Made by a program: the position numbers and the translations under genes. A stretch of 64,000 bases of DNA from Lachnospiraceae bacterium (GTDB lineage Bacteria; Bacillota; Clostridia; Lachnospirales; Lachnospiraceae): assembly GCA_017396555.1 (NCBI GenBank), contig JAFQLS010000017.1:62001-126000 (forward strand), in the 5' to 3' direction. Below are positions 7,915 to 17,622 of the stretch, piece by piece. The notes below the pieces were generated by a model. That model did not search any database and was not told where the DNA came from. It worked only from the letters and a program-made list of their open reading frames with translations. Numbering within the stretch: position 1 is the stretch's first letter; every line of letters begins with the position of its first letter.

Positions 7915-9336
7915 ATGAGAAAGAAAATTTTATGTGCTTCTATGTGTGTAGCTATGGCAGCTTCTGCTTTAGTTGGATGTGGTAGCGACAAGGAAGAAGA
8001 AACAACAACAAAGGCTCCAGCAAGTGATGACGCTGATGCAGACGCTGATGCAGATGCTGATGCAGATGCTGATGCAGATGCAACAGGCGGAAAAGTATAC
8101 TACTTAAACTTCAAGCCTGAATCAGAAGAGCAGTGGAAGAAAGTTGCAGATGCTTACAAAGAAGCAACAGGAGTAGAAGTTAAGATCGTAACAGCAGCTT
8201 CTGGTACTTATGAATCTACACTTAAGGCTGAAATGTCTAAGGATGAAGCTCCAACATTATTCCAGATTAATGGACCAGTTGGATACCAGACATGGAAAGA
8301 TTATTGTATGGATTTATCTAGTACAGATTTTGCTAACTGGGTAGCTGATAAGAGCATGCTTGTAACAGAAGGTGATGGCGTATACGGTGTTCCTTACTGT
8401 GTAGAAAGTTATGGTCTTATTGTTAACAAGACAATCTTTGCTAACTACTTCGCTTTAGAAGGAAGAGCAGATACAGGATGCAATTCGTTAGAAGATATCA
8501 ACACATTTGCTAAGTTAAAGGCAGTTGCTGATGATATGCAGGCTAACAAAGATGCTCTTGGAATCAAGGGTGTATTCACATCAGCAGGTATGGATAGCTC
8601 TTCTGACTGGAGATTTAAGACACACTTATTAAACGTTGCAATTACAGCAGAATTTAATGATGCTGGTGTAACAGACATGGATGAGATCGAATTCAAGTAT
8701 GCTGATAACTTTAAGCAGATTTGGGATCTCTACATCACAGATGCAACATGTGAACCATCATTATTAGCACAGAAGACAGGTGGAGATGCAGCAGCAGAAT
8801 TCGCTCTTGCAGAAGCAGCAATTTACCAGAACGGTGTTTGGGCTTGGGGCGATATCTCAAGTTCAGAAGGTGCTAAGGTTACTGAAGACGAAATTGGTTA
8901 CTTACCAATTTACATGGGACTTGAAGGCGAAGAGAAGCAGGGTCTTTGTACAGGTACAGAGAACTACTTCTGTGTAAATGCTAAGGCTTCAGAAGCTGAT
9001 CAGAAGGCTACAATCGCATTCGTTGAATGGGTATTCGGTTCAGAAGAAGGTAAGGCACTTGTTAAAGATGAACTTAAGTTCTTAACAATGTTTACAACAT
9101 TTACACCAGATGATGCTCCAGCGGATCCTCTTATGAAGGCAGCTGCAGCATATGCTTCTAACACAGAACTTACTTCTGTAGCTTGGGTTGGTATGAATCA
9201 CTTCCCATCAGAAGAGTTTAAGAACGTTGTTGGTGCTGATATGACAGCTTATGCAGCAGGTTCAGCAGAATGGCAGACACTTGTAGATAACTGTATTGCA
9301 GCATGGGCAGAAGAAAAAGCTCTTGCAGCAGAATAA
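7915..9336 (+). CDS. Malto-oligosaccharide ABC transporter substrate-binding lipoprotein
   Basis: This 473-aa family-1 extracellular solute-binding protein has a lipoprotein signal with lipobox LVGC (Cys22), an acidic linker with nine Asp-Ala pairs (residues 39-56), and a MalE-like fold rich in Trp and Tyr. It captures sugar for the two permeases that follow. malQ in the operon supports maltodextrin as ligand. GGAGAGG precedes the ATG. The long hairpin and terminator after it should let it be made in excess over the permeases, as is common for binding proteins. No ATPase (msmX/malK type) is present, and a shared one elsewhere is likely. Confidence 0.88.
   Translation: MRKKILCASMCVAMAASALVGCGSDKEEETTTKAPASDDADADADADADADADADATGGKVYYLNFKPESEEQWKKVADAYKEATGVEVKIVTAASGTYESTLKAEMSKDEAPTLFQINGPVGYQTWKDYCMDLSSTDFANWVADKSMLVTEGDGVYGVPYCVESYGLIVNKTIFANYFALEGRADTGCNSLEDINTFAKLKAVADDMQANKDALGIKGVFTSAGMDSSSDWRFKTHLLNVAITAEFNDAGVTDMDEIEFKYADNFKQIWDLYITDATCEPSLLAQKTGGDAAAEFALAEAAIYQNGVWAWGDISSSEGAKVTEDEIGYLPIYMGLEGEEKQGLCTGTENYFCVNAKASEADQKATIAFVEWVFGSEEGKALVKDELKFLTMFTTFTPDDAPADPLMKAAAAYASNTELTSVAWVGMNHFPSEEFKNVVGADMTAYAAGSAEWQTLVDNCIAAWAEEKALAAE
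8029..8082 (+). repeat. Asp-Ala hexanucleotide tandem repeat in the binding-protein linker
   Basis: Nine 6-bp units (GAY GCN) encode nine Asp-Ala pairs between the lipid anchor and the folded domain. The units differ only at third codon positions (gacgct, gatgca, gatgct). The array is in frame, so slippage would change linker length without breaking the gene. Confidence 0.9.
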
Positions 9337-9362
9337 GATTAAGTTAAGTAATTAATCAATAA

Positions 9363-9406
9363 TTTACATTCAGCTTTCCTCATAAAGGGGAAAGCTGATA
9401 TGTAAA
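9363..9406 (+). other. mRNA 3'-stabilising hairpin after the binding-protein gene
   Basis: CAGCTTTCC (9371-9379) pairs with GGAAAGCTG, and flanking TTTACAT/ATGTAAA extends the stem. No T-run follows. Its place between binding protein and permease fits a hairpin that protects the upstream message from 3' exonucleases. Confidence 0.6.
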
Positions 9407-9414
9407 ATATAAGG

Positions 9415-9441
9415 GTGAGTTTAGCAACTCACTATTTTTTT
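9415..9441 (+). terminator. Internal (partial) terminator in the maltose operon
   Basis: GTGAGTT (9415-9421) and AACTCAC (9426-9432) form a stem with a TAGC loop, followed by TATTTTTTT. It lies 22 bp before the permease start codon. It also shows that a GTG at 9415 is part of a terminator, not a start codon. Confidence 0.8.
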
Positions 9442-9462
9442 AGAGATATTAGGAGAGATAAT

Positions 9463-10311
9463 ATGACAAATAGAAGAAAAAAGATATTATATTTTATTCC
9501 TTTTGTTCTTCCTACCTTGATTGCATTTATGATTGCATTTGTTATACCTTTCTTTCAAGGTATATATTTATCATTTTGTAAGTTTACAACTGTTAATGAT
9601 GCAAAATGGGTTGGTTTAGAAAATTATGAAAAGATTTTTAAGACTAGTGATTTTACAGATGCACTATGGTTTACTACAAAGTTTACTGTTGTGTCTATAA
9701 TTACAGTTAATGTATTTGCATTTCTTTTAGCTCTTGCTTTAACAAGAAAAGTTAAGGGAACAAATATTTTCAGAACAATATTCTTCATGCCAAATCTTAT
9801 CGGTGGTATTGTACTTGGTTATATTTGGCAGGCTATTTTAAATAGTATATTAAATAACTGGGATCTTACATTAGTTGGAAATGCTGATTACGGATTCTGG
9901 GGATTGGTAATCATTATGAACTGGCAGATGATTGGTTATATGATGATTATTTACATCGCAGGTATACAAAATGTTCCTGCTGATGTTCTTGAAGCAGCGA
10001 AAATTGATGGAGCAACTCCTACACAGACTCTCTTTAGGATTACTATTCCGCTTGTAATGCCTTCGTTCACAATATGTTTATTCTTAACATTGTCAAATTC
10101 ATTTAAGATGTTTGACCAGAACTTAGCACTTACAGATGGTAAACCGGGTAAAGAGACAATGATGCTCGCATATAATATACATTATACGATGTATACCAGA
10201 AACTTTATGGAGGGTGTAGCCCAGGCTAAAGCGGTTATCTTCTTCATAATTGTAGCTGTTATTGGATTTGCACAGTTGGTATTAACAAGAAGTAAGGAGG
10301 TTGAAAGCTAA
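9463..10311 (+). CDS. Malto-oligosaccharide ABC transporter permease, MalF type
   Basis: This 282-aa inner-membrane protein has six predicted helices and the binding-protein-dependent transport signature EAAKIDGATPTQTLFRITIPL, the loop that contacts the ATPase. I chose the ATG at 9463 because AGGAGAG lies 5 bp upstream; a longer frame from GTG 9415 would include the terminator. It pairs with the next permease as a heterodimer. The stop and the next start overlap as TAATG, so the two are translationally coupled. Confidence 0.92.
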   Translation: MTNRRKKILYFIPFVLPTLIAFMIAFVIPFFQGIYLSFCKFTTVNDAKWVGLENYEKIFKTSDFTDALWFTTKFTVVSIITVNVFAFLLALALTRKVKGTNIFRTIFFMPNLIGGIVLGYIWQAILNSILNNWDLTLVGNADYGFWGLVIIMNWQMIGYMMIIYIAGIQNVPADVLEAAKIDGATPTQTLFRITIPLVMPSFTICLFLTLSNSFKMFDQNLALTDGKPGKETMMLAYNIHYTMYTRNFMEGVAQAKAVIFFIIVAVIGFAQLVLTRSKEVES

Positions 10312-11156
10312 TGACTACTAAGAGTAAAAAGGTTGATTGGATTTTATTTGTTGTATTGCTTATATTAGCTGCGTTATTTATATTCCCAATACTTCTTGTA
10401 TTAATGAATTCATTTAAGAGCCAGTTGTTTATGTTTGGTGCTGGATTTAAATTCTTTAAATTGCCAAATGCTGAATCCTTTGTAGGATGGGATAACTATA
10501 TTAGTGGTGCTAAAAAGATTGGAATCTTTAAGGCGGCAGGTTATTCTGCATGGATTACTGTTGCATCTGTATTAGTTATTGTTATCTGTACAGCTATGAC
10601 AGGCTGGTATATTACAAGAGTAAAGAATAAATTTACTTCATTTTTATATTATTTCTTTGTATTTAATATGGTTGTACCATTCCAGATGGTAATGTTTACA
10701 ATGTCAAAGCTTGCTAACCAGTTAAAGTTAGATAATGCTTTTGGTATTATTATCATATATCTTGGTTTTGGTGCGGGACTTTCAGTGTTTATGTATTGTG
10801 GTTTTGTTAAGGCAATACCATATGAGATTGAAGAAGCAGCCATGATTGATGGATGTAGTCCGTTTGGTATATTCTTCAGAGTAGTAGTTCCAATGTTAAA
10901 GCCTACAATGATTACGGTTGCAATTCTTAATGCAATGTGGGTATGGAACGATTATTTATTACCAAGCTTAGTAATAGGTACAAAATTCAAAACTATTCCT
11001 ATTGCTATTCAATATTTAAAAGGTGGATATGGCTATATTGCATGGGGCGATATGATGGCAATGTTGCTTGTAGCACTTGTACCAATTATTGTATTCTACT
11101 TAAGTTGTCAGAAATACATTATTAAGGGTGTTGCAGCAGGTGCAGTTAAGGGTTAA
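10311..11156 (+). CDS. Malto-oligosaccharide ABC transporter permease, MalG type
   Basis: This 281-aa protein has six membrane helices and the EAA loop (EEAAMIDGCSPFGIFFRVVVP). It is the second half of the transmembrane channel. The start overlaps the MalF stop by one base, with AAGGAGGTTGAAAG upstream. malQ follows 18 bp later. The C-terminus, about 15 residues beyond the last helix, is short as in other carbohydrate-uptake family-1 permeases. Confidence 0.92.
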   Translation: MTTKSKKVDWILFVVLLILAALFIFPILLVLMNSFKSQLFMFGAGFKFFKLPNAESFVGWDNYISGAKKIGIFKAAGYSAWITVASVLVIVICTAMTGWYITRVKNKFTSFLYYFFVFNMVVPFQMVMFTMSKLANQLKLDNAFGIIIIYLGFGAGLSVFMYCGFVKAIPYEIEEAAMIDGCSPFGIFFRVVVPMLKPTMITVAILNAMWVWNDYLLPSLVIGTKFKTIPIAIQYLKGGYGYIAWGDMMAMLLVALVPIIVFYLSCQKYIIKGVAAGAVKG

Positions 11157-11174
11157 TTTAGAAAGGAAAACAGA

Positions 11175-12668
11175 ATGAGAACTAGTGGAATATTATTACC
11201 AATATCTAGTCTTCCTTCAAAATATGGAATAGGTTGTTTCTCCAAAGATGCATATGATTTTGTTGATGGGCTTAAAAAAGCCCATCAGCATTATTGGCAA
11301 TTATTACCACTTGGACCAACAAGCTATGGTGATTCTCCGTATCAGTCATTTTCGACTTTTGCGGGTAATCCATATTTTATTGATTTAGAGAAACTTGTTA
11401 ATGAAGGTCTCCTTACACAGGAAGAGATAGATGAGTGTGATTTTGGAGATAACGAAAGATATATAGATTATGAGAAAATGTACTATAGTAGGTATGATGT
11501 ATTAAGAAATGCCTATGAAAGATTTGATTTTGAAAACAACATTAAGTATAAAGAATTTGAAGAAGCAAATTCTTTTTGGCTTAATGATTATTCTTTATAT
11601 ATGGCTGTAAAAGATTATTTTTCGGATGTACCATGGAGTGAATGGGATGAAGATATTAGACTGAGAGAACAGTCGGCAATAGATTATTATTCTAATATGC
11701 TCCAAACAGACATTGCGTATTACAAATTTTTACAGTATCAGTTTGATAAGCAGTGGATGGAGTTAAAACAATATGCAAATAATCAGGGAATAGAAATCAT
11801 AGGAGATATTCCGATTTATGTTGCATTTGATAGTGCAGATTGTTGGGCTAATCCTGAATTGTTTGAGTTGGATGATAGGAATGTACCGATTGCTGTAGCA
11901 GGTTGCCCACCGGATGCATTTGCAAAAGATGGTCAGCTTTGGGGAAATCCATTATATAGATGGGATTATCACAAGGAAACTGGCTTTAAATGGTGGATAA
12001 GTCGTGTTGCGGGTGTTCTTAAGTGGTATGATGTTGTGAGAATAGACCATTTCAGAGGATTTGATGAATATTATTCTATTCCATTTGGAGAAGAAACAGC
12101 AAGAAATGGTAAATGGGTTAAGGGACCTGGTATAGAGCTATTTAATGCGATTAAAGATGCTTTAGGCGAGGTTAATATTATTGCAGAAGATTTAGGGTAC
12201 CTTACGGATACAGTAATAGAGCTTGTTAAAAACACAGGATTCCCTGGTATGAAGATAATACAGTTTGCTTTTGATTCGAGAGAAACAAGTAATTATTATC
12301 CTTATACATATACACCAAATTCTGTTGTATATACAGGAACCCATGATAATGATAGTATACAGGGATGGTATGATAGTATTTCTGAATCAGATAAAGAAAA
12401 TGCTATAGAATATATGAATAATGAAGATACTGACAGAAGTGATATACATTGGGATTTTATCGATCAGGCCCTTGGAAGTGTATCAAATATGGCAATAATT
12501 CCTATACAGGATTATCTGGGTTATGGATCAGATAGTAGAATAAATATTCCGTCTACAATAGGAACAAATTGGAGATGGAGAATTACTAAAGAAGATATAG
12601 ATGAAGAACTTTTGAAAAAGATTGCAAGACATACAGATATGTATGGAAGAAATGTTAAAAATAAATAA
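11175..12668 (+). CDS. malQ: 4-alpha-glucanotransferase (amylomaltase)
   Basis: This 497-aa protein has the normal amylomaltase length and belongs to GH77. It moves glucan chains between maltodextrins, releasing glucose and longer chains for phosphorylase. The opening RTSGILLPISSLPSKYGIG is a family hallmark. The catalytic Asp lies in VRIDHFRGF, the acid Glu in IIAEDLG, and the third Asp in YTGTHDND. GAAAGGAAAA precedes the ATG. Its place after two sugar permeases ties the transporter to maltodextrins. Confidence 0.96.
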   Translation: MRTSGILLPISSLPSKYGIGCFSKDAYDFVDGLKKAHQHYWQLLPLGPTSYGDSPYQSFSTFAGNPYFIDLEKLVNEGLLTQEEIDECDFGDNERYIDYEKMYYSRYDVLRNAYERFDFENNIKYKEFEEANSFWLNDYSLYMAVKDYFSDVPWSEWDEDIRLREQSAIDYYSNMLQTDIAYYKFLQYQFDKQWMELKQYANNQGIEIIGDIPIYVAFDSADCWANPELFELDDRNVPIAVAGCPPDAFAKDGQLWGNPLYRWDYHKETGFKWWISRVAGVLKWYDVVRIDHFRGFDEYYSIPFGEETARNGKWVKGPGIELFNAIKDALGEVNIIAEDLGYLTDTVIELVKNTGFPGMKIIQFAFDSRETSNYYPYTYTPNSVVYTGTHDNDSIQGWYDSISESDKENAIEYMNNEDTDRSDIHWDFIDQALGSVSNMAIIPIQDYLGYGSDSRINIPSTIGTNWRWRITKEDIDEELLKKIARHTDMYGRNVKNK

Positions 12669-12703
12669 TCATAAGGGATAAATAATAAGTTAGGTGTTTT
12701 TGT

Positions 12704-13735
12704 ATGGAAAGGATAACTATTAAGGATGTTGCAAGGATTTGCAATGTTAGTGTCAGTACAGTATCTAGGGCAATAAATAATAGTCATGATATTAGTGATG
12801 AAACTAGAGAGAAAATAATGAAGGTAGTTAGGGACAATTATTTTGTCCCTAATAATAATGCAAGGAATCTTAAGAGAACTGAATCAAGAACAATTGCAGT
12901 TCTTATAAAAGGTATTGATAATGCATTTTTTTCTCCTATAATTTCTATATTGGAAAAAGAAATTCAAAAAAGAAAATATACGTTTGTTCTTCAACGTGTA
13001 GAGCAAAATCAGGATGAAATAGATGTGGCACTGGCGTTGGAAAATGAAAAAAAACTGAAAGGTATAATTTTTTTGGGAGGATATTTTTCACATCCTAAAG
13101 AAAAATTATTGCAGATGACAGTTCCGTATGTATTGTGTACAGTGGGAATTAAGGATAATCTTCCGGGAAAAATGAGTGGTGCAGTATCAGTTGATGATGT
13201 TGCCGAAAGTAAAAAAATGGTTGATTATTTGTGCAGTCTTGGACATAGAGATATAGCAATAATTACGTCTTCGCCAAATGATGAAAACATTGGAACCATG
13301 AGATTTGAGGGCTATAGACAGGCCTTAGAAAAAAATGGTATAGAATTTGATGAAAAACTTGCTATAATAATAGATGATGAGCAACATAGATATTCAATGA
13401 GAAATGGATATCTGTCTATGAAGAAATTGTTAAATACAGGAAAAAAGATTACAGCAGTATTTGCAATTACTGATAGTCTGGCTATAGGTGCCTGTAAAGC
13501 CTTAGACGATGCAGGATTAAGAATACCTGAAGATGTATCTGTTGCCGGGTATGATGGATTAGAGTTGGCAGAATATTATATTCCATCATTAACAACCATT
13601 GTACAGCCAGTTGAGAAGATAGCTAAAGAAACATTAAAGATACTTTTTAAAATAATCGCCGGAGATAAAACAGACACATATAAGGTGTTTAAAGGGGGAT
13701 TAGTAGTAGGTGGCTCAACAAAAAGAATTAAATAG
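12704..13735 (+). CDS. LacI-family transcriptional regulator of the maltose operon
   Basis: This 343-aa regulator has an N-terminal helix-turn-helix (TIKDVARICNVSVSTVSRAIN, about residues 3-23), a hinge helix (NNNARNLK), and a periplasmic-binding-protein-like sensor domain to the end. The ITDSLAIGACKALDDAG and PEDVSVAGYDGLE segments are classic for the family. It is encoded 35 bp after malQ, and a matching palindrome overlaps the operon start at 7832, so autoregulation of the operon is likely. The inducer is probably maltose or a maltodextrin, by inference. Confidence 0.92.
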   Translation: MERITIKDVARICNVSVSTVSRAINNSHDISDETREKIMKVVRDNYFVPNNNARNLKRTESRTIAVLIKGIDNAFFSPIISILEKEIQKRKYTFVLQRVEQNQDEIDVALALENEKKLKGIIFLGGYFSHPKEKLLQMTVPYVLCTVGIKDNLPGKMSGAVSVDDVAESKKMVDYLCSLGHRDIAIITSSPNDENIGTMRFEGYRQALEKNGIEFDEKLAIIIDDEQHRYSMRNGYLSMKKLLNTGKKITAVFAITDSLAIGACKALDDAGLRIPEDVSVAGYDGLELAEYYIPSLTTIVQPVEKIAKETLKILFKIIAGDKTDTYKVFKGGLVVGGSTKRIK

Positions 13736-13759
13736 TAGGAGTTATAGGAGGATATACAT

Positions 13760-15430
13760 ATGAAATATATACGTGAGTATAAAGAAAAATTTGAAAAATT
13801 GAGAGATATTAAGCATAAATATGGCTTAGAAACAGAAGAACTTGATAAAATTATTGAGGGAATAGAATTTTATCGAGTTAATACACCTGTTATTGGGAAT
13901 TTCAGTACAGGAAAGAGCTCGATGATTAATGCTATAATAGGAAAACCGTTGTTAAGTGTGGATATTACTCCAGAGACAGCTGTTCCTACTGAGGTTTATT
14001 ATGGAAATAATAAGGTGTATCAATACGATAAGACAGGAGTTATAGAGAGAAGGATAGAAGAATTACCACTTAAGGGACTTACTGTTCAGACAACAGATGT
14101 GGTTAAAATAGAATATGACAATGAATTTCTTGAAAAAATCAGATCTGTTAATATAGTGGATCTTCCTGGATTTGATACAAGTATTGAATTACATAACAAG
14201 GCTATTGATCAGTATTTACCAAATAGCTTGGCGTATCTATTGGTAGTATCGTCAGATGAACCTGTATTAAAAGAGAGTATTTCAGATTTCTTAAAGGAAC
14301 TCAAAGAATATAATATGCCGGTTTATGTGGTAATTACAAAATCTAACAGACTTGATGAGGATGAGTTAGAAGAATGTAGAAAACTTCTTAAGAAATTAAT
14401 TAAAAGAATTTACGATCAGGATGATGTTACTGTTGCATGTGTTGATGCATATGGAAGAGTCAATATTGAAGAACTTAAGGATATTTTGATTGAAATTCAA
14501 GGTAAAACCGGAGAAATTTTCATAAATAAGTATTCTAAGCTTTTAAGAAATGAGACAAGATATCCGGTAGCCTATATAGAAGATAGAATGGATAAAGAAT
14601 GTCTTTCAACTTCAAGACTTGAACTTGAAAAAGAAAAACTTGAAAAGAGAATGAAAGAGATTACTGTTGAAATTGAAAAAGAAAAGAATAATTTTGACAG
14701 ACAGGCCAAGGTGTGTATTAATACTATAAGAGACAGAGTAAAGACTGATCTTGAATCAAGTGTTGCAACAATCAGTGCTATGCTTGAAAGTGGAGCTGAT
14801 ATTACTGATAAGATAAATTCTATTGTAAGACGTTCGGTAAGAATCGGAATTAATACAGAATTTGAGCCAAAACTCAAAAAATATGTAGAACACATTGCGG
14901 AGATGATTCAGATTGAATTTCCGGCAAATGAAATACTTATAGCCAATATTAATACAAAATTATCAGGTAACATAGTTGAAGATTCAGCTAAGACAGCGCT
15001 TCCTATCGTTCTTGCAGGTGTAGGTGCTGTACTTGCAGGTCCTTTAATTGCTGTTATTGGTGGTGTTACAGGTATTGTTGCAGATACAGTACTTAATATA
15101 AAAAATAATAGGAAGAGACAGCATGAAATAGATTTGGCTGCAAATAATCTTATCAATGAAGTTTCAGAGCAGACTGTTGCAAGTATTGAAGGCGAGATTA
15201 TGAGATACATATCTAATATTAATGAAAAGATTGAAAAGGATGTATTAAGACAGAAGGAAATTCTTAAGAAATCCATTCAGGATGTTGAAATTGATATTAG
15301 TATTGAAGAAAGTAATAGAGCGAAAACTATGGAATCTTTAGAGGCTGACCTTGAGGTTTTACGTAAATTTTCTGAGGATAATTTAGAAAAAGAGCAGAGT
15401 GAGGAAGCTACAACAGATGAGGAGGCATAG
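13760..15430 (+). CDS. Dynamin-family GTPase, first of a pair
   Basis: This 556-aa protein has a GTPase domain with P-loop GNFSTGKS (46-53), switch-I Thr in TAVPTEV (about 73-79), G3 motif DLPG (134-137) and a variant G4 motif TKSN (193-196). Long helical stretches follow, then a hydrophobic glycine-rich segment (about 412-445) that could be a membrane hairpin or paddle, then more helix and an acidic tail. Bacterial dynamin-like proteins remodel or tether membranes and often come as unequal pairs, as here. AGGAGG precedes the ATG 24 bp after lacI, with no terminator between. Confidence 0.85.
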   Translation: MKYIREYKEKFEKLRDIKHKYGLETEELDKIIEGIEFYRVNTPVIGNFSTGKSSMINAIIGKPLLSVDITPETAVPTEVYYGNNKVYQYDKTGVIERRIEELPLKGLTVQTTDVVKIEYDNEFLEKIRSVNIVDLPGFDTSIELHNKAIDQYLPNSLAYLLVVSSDEPVLKESISDFLKELKEYNMPVYVVITKSNRLDEDELEECRKLLKKLIKRIYDQDDVTVACVDAYGRVNIEELKDILIEIQGKTGEIFINKYSKLLRNETRYPVAYIEDRMDKECLSTSRLELEKEKLEKRMKEITVEIEKEKNNFDRQAKVCINTIRDRVKTDLESSVATISAMLESGADITDKINSIVRRSVRIGINTEFEPKLKKYVEHIAEMIQIEFPANEILIANINTKLSGNIVEDSAKTALPIVLAGVGAVLAGPLIAVIGGVTGIVADTVLNIKNNRKRQHEIDLAANNLINEVSEQTVASIEGEIMRYISNINEKIEKDVLRQKEILKKSIQDVEIDISIEESNRAKTMESLEADLEVLRKFSEDNLEKEQSEEATTDEEA

Positions 15431-15435
15431 TATAA

Positions 15436-17547
15436 ATGGATATTTTTAAGAAAACAAGAGAAAATGAGATAGAATTTCAGCAGTTTATAGATAAAGTAGA
15501 CAATGTCTATTCTGTTTTAAAGGATTTTGAACAGGAAATTGATTTGTATGATATTGCGTCTATTAAGAAAAATTTTAAATTAAAAACTGATGATTTCTTC
15601 AGAGAAGACAGAAAACTTAACATAGGAATTATAGGACGTGTAAAGGTTGGTAAGTCATCATTCTTAAATACATTATTATTTAACGGTAAAAAAGTATTAC
15701 CAACTGCTGTTACGCCTAAGACAGCAGCTTTGACAAAGATAGAGTATGATTATGAAAACCGTATTGAAGTTGAATATTTTAATATGGATGAATGGAAAAT
15801 GATTGTAGCAAAATCCAAGTCGGATTTAGATACGAATGATTATCAGGGAGCGAAGGAAATTGTTGCAATGCTTAGAGAACGTAACCTCGCACCGGAAGAA
15901 TTTATTTTAAGAGAAAAAGAAACTGTTTATTTTGATACACATGAGGAATTAATGGAGGGGCTTAACGAATATGTAGGGGAAGATGGTAAGTTCACACCAA
16001 TTGTTAAGAGTGTAAGTATATTTGTTGATAACGAGGAATTAGAAGGAATTTCGGTTGTAGATACACCGGGATTATATGATCCGATAATTTCACGTGTAGA
16101 TAAAACAAAGCAGTTTATGGAAGTGTGCGATGTTGTATTTTTCTTAAGTAAATCAACCTCATTTTTGGATAAGAATGATATTGACCTTATGGCTTCTCAG
16201 TTACCTAAGAAAGGTGTGAAGAAGGTTGTTCTTGTATGTAGCCGTTTCGATGATGGTCTTAGAGATACTTTATGGAATTGTGAAAACCTAAAGGATGCTA
16301 TTGCAGATACAAAACAGAAGCTTATTACATATGCGGATCAGGCATTTACAAACTATCGTAATACAAACAGGTTTGTGAATAATGAAATAATTGAGCAGAT
16401 TAAAAAACCTGTATTTGTGTCAGCCATGGCTGAGGCAATGTCTAATAAAAAAGTTGATGAATTTGATAAAAAAGAAAAAAAGGTTTATGCTGATCTTACG
16501 GCGAAGAACAGAGTTTCATCAAAGGATTTACGAATAATAGGAAATATGGAAGAGGTTCGTGGAATTTTTGATGAAGTTGTCGCTAAGAAGGAAGAACTTC
16601 TTGAAGAAAAGGCTAAGACATTTATTCCTATGGCAAAAGAAGAGTTAAGTGATAAACTCTCAAGAATTGATAGTCTTGCTAAGAAAAGAATTACTCAGCT
16701 TACTGCTTATGACAGAGAAAAGCTTGTTGAGCAGAAGAAACAAATTACAACCCAGATTAATAAGATGAATGCTAATCTTGAAATAGTATTTAATGAGCTT
16801 ATTGAAAAGGTTGAAAAACATAAGCTGGAAGCGATTAGTGAAATTCGTGCTTATAATAGAGAATATCTTCAGGTTTCAGAAAAAGAGGGTATTACTACTC
16901 ATTATGAGATTAGAAAGGAGTCTGCAACAAAGTGGTATTTACCTTGGACATGGGGAACCAGTACAAGAGTTATTTATAGCTATGACGAGAAATATCAGTA
17001 CATTGATGCTTATGATGCTGTAGAAAATATAAGGAATTTTGTCGAGGATGGTAAGGAATGTATAGAGCTTGCGTTCAACAAATCTCTTGATATAGCAGTA
17101 CTTAAGAATAGATTGTTATCTATTATAGTAGAAAATTTGGATGCTTTAGGTGATAATTTTGATTCTTCATATTATAGGTTGCTTGTTGAAAAGACATTGC
17201 AGGGAATAAGAATTCCGACTATAGAATTTCCTACAACAACATTTGAGGAAATTATTACATCTGAATTTACAGGTGAAATTAAGAGTAATTCTATGAAATC
17301 TAATTTCAAGAAAGTGTTATCGGATACTATTTATGATGTAAGAGAAGGTATTTGTAAAAAGCTTGAAAGAGAAGTTATGAGATTTGAAGATGTAATACAG
17401 GATTTGAAGGTCAATTTTGCTGAAAAATTACTTGAGGATATCAATAAGGAGCTTAATCTTGTTATAGGCAATTTTGAAAATAAAGAGGCTCAGATAGAGA
17501 GATATAGTCTTCTTGTTGCAACTTTATCAAGAATAAGCATTGAATAA
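15436..17547 (+). CDS. Dynamin-family GTPase, second of a pair
   Basis: This 703-aa protein carries P-loop GRVKVGKS (67-74), a Thr-rich switch I (TPKTAALT, about 93-100), G3 motif DTPG (209-212) and a divergent G4 (SRFD, 269-272). The rest is mainly helical. No hydrophobic segment is obvious, unlike its neighbour, so it may bind membrane through its partner. It starts 5 bp after the first dynamin gene, so they form one unit. The two differ in size and motifs and are not a recent duplication. A terminator follows. Confidence 0.85.
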   Translation: MDIFKKTRENEIEFQQFIDKVDNVYSVLKDFEQEIDLYDIASIKKNFKLKTDDFFREDRKLNIGIIGRVKVGKSSFLNTLLFNGKKVLPTAVTPKTAALTKIEYDYENRIEVEYFNMDEWKMIVAKSKSDLDTNDYQGAKEIVAMLRERNLAPEEFILREKETVYFDTHEELMEGLNEYVGEDGKFTPIVKSVSIFVDNEELEGISVVDTPGLYDPIISRVDKTKQFMEVCDVVFFLSKSTSFLDKNDIDLMASQLPKKGVKKVVLVCSRFDDGLRDTLWNCENLKDAIADTKQKLITYADQAFTNYRNTNRFVNNEIIEQIKKPVFVSAMAEAMSNKKVDEFDKKEKKVYADLTAKNRVSSKDLRIIGNMEEVRGIFDEVVAKKEELLEEKAKTFIPMAKEELSDKLSRIDSLAKKRITQLTAYDREKLVEQKKQITTQINKMNANLEIVFNELIEKVEKHKLEAISEIRAYNREYLQVSEKEGITTHYEIRKESATKWYLPWTWGTSTRVIYSYDEKYQYIDAYDAVENIRNFVEDGKECIELAFNKSLDIAVLKNRLLSIIVENLDALGDNFDSSYYRLLVEKTLQGIRIPTIEFPTTTFEEIITSEFTGEIKSNSMKSNFKKVLSDTIYDVREGICKKLEREVMRFEDVIQDLKVNFAEKLLEDINKELNLVIGNFENKEAQIERYSLLVATLSRISIE

Positions 17548-17571
17548 TTTAATAAAAAATGATTAATAATT

Positions 17572-17600
17572 AAAGTGGAGCATAACGTTCCACTTTTTTT
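17572..17600 (+). terminator. Intrinsic terminator after the dynamin pair
   Basis: AAAGTGGA (17572-17579) pairs with TCCACTTT (17589-17596), followed by a T-run. Confidence 0.85.
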
Positions 17601-17622
17601 AATTATATAGGGGGAGATAGAT

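Noticed and set aside
8029..8082. CRISPR-like or mobile repeat
   Set aside because: It is a 6-bp in-frame coding repeat with no spacers.
9415..9462. GTG start adding 16 residues to the first permease
   Set aside because: The segment is a terminator stem and T-run; the ATG at 9463 has its own AGGAGAG.
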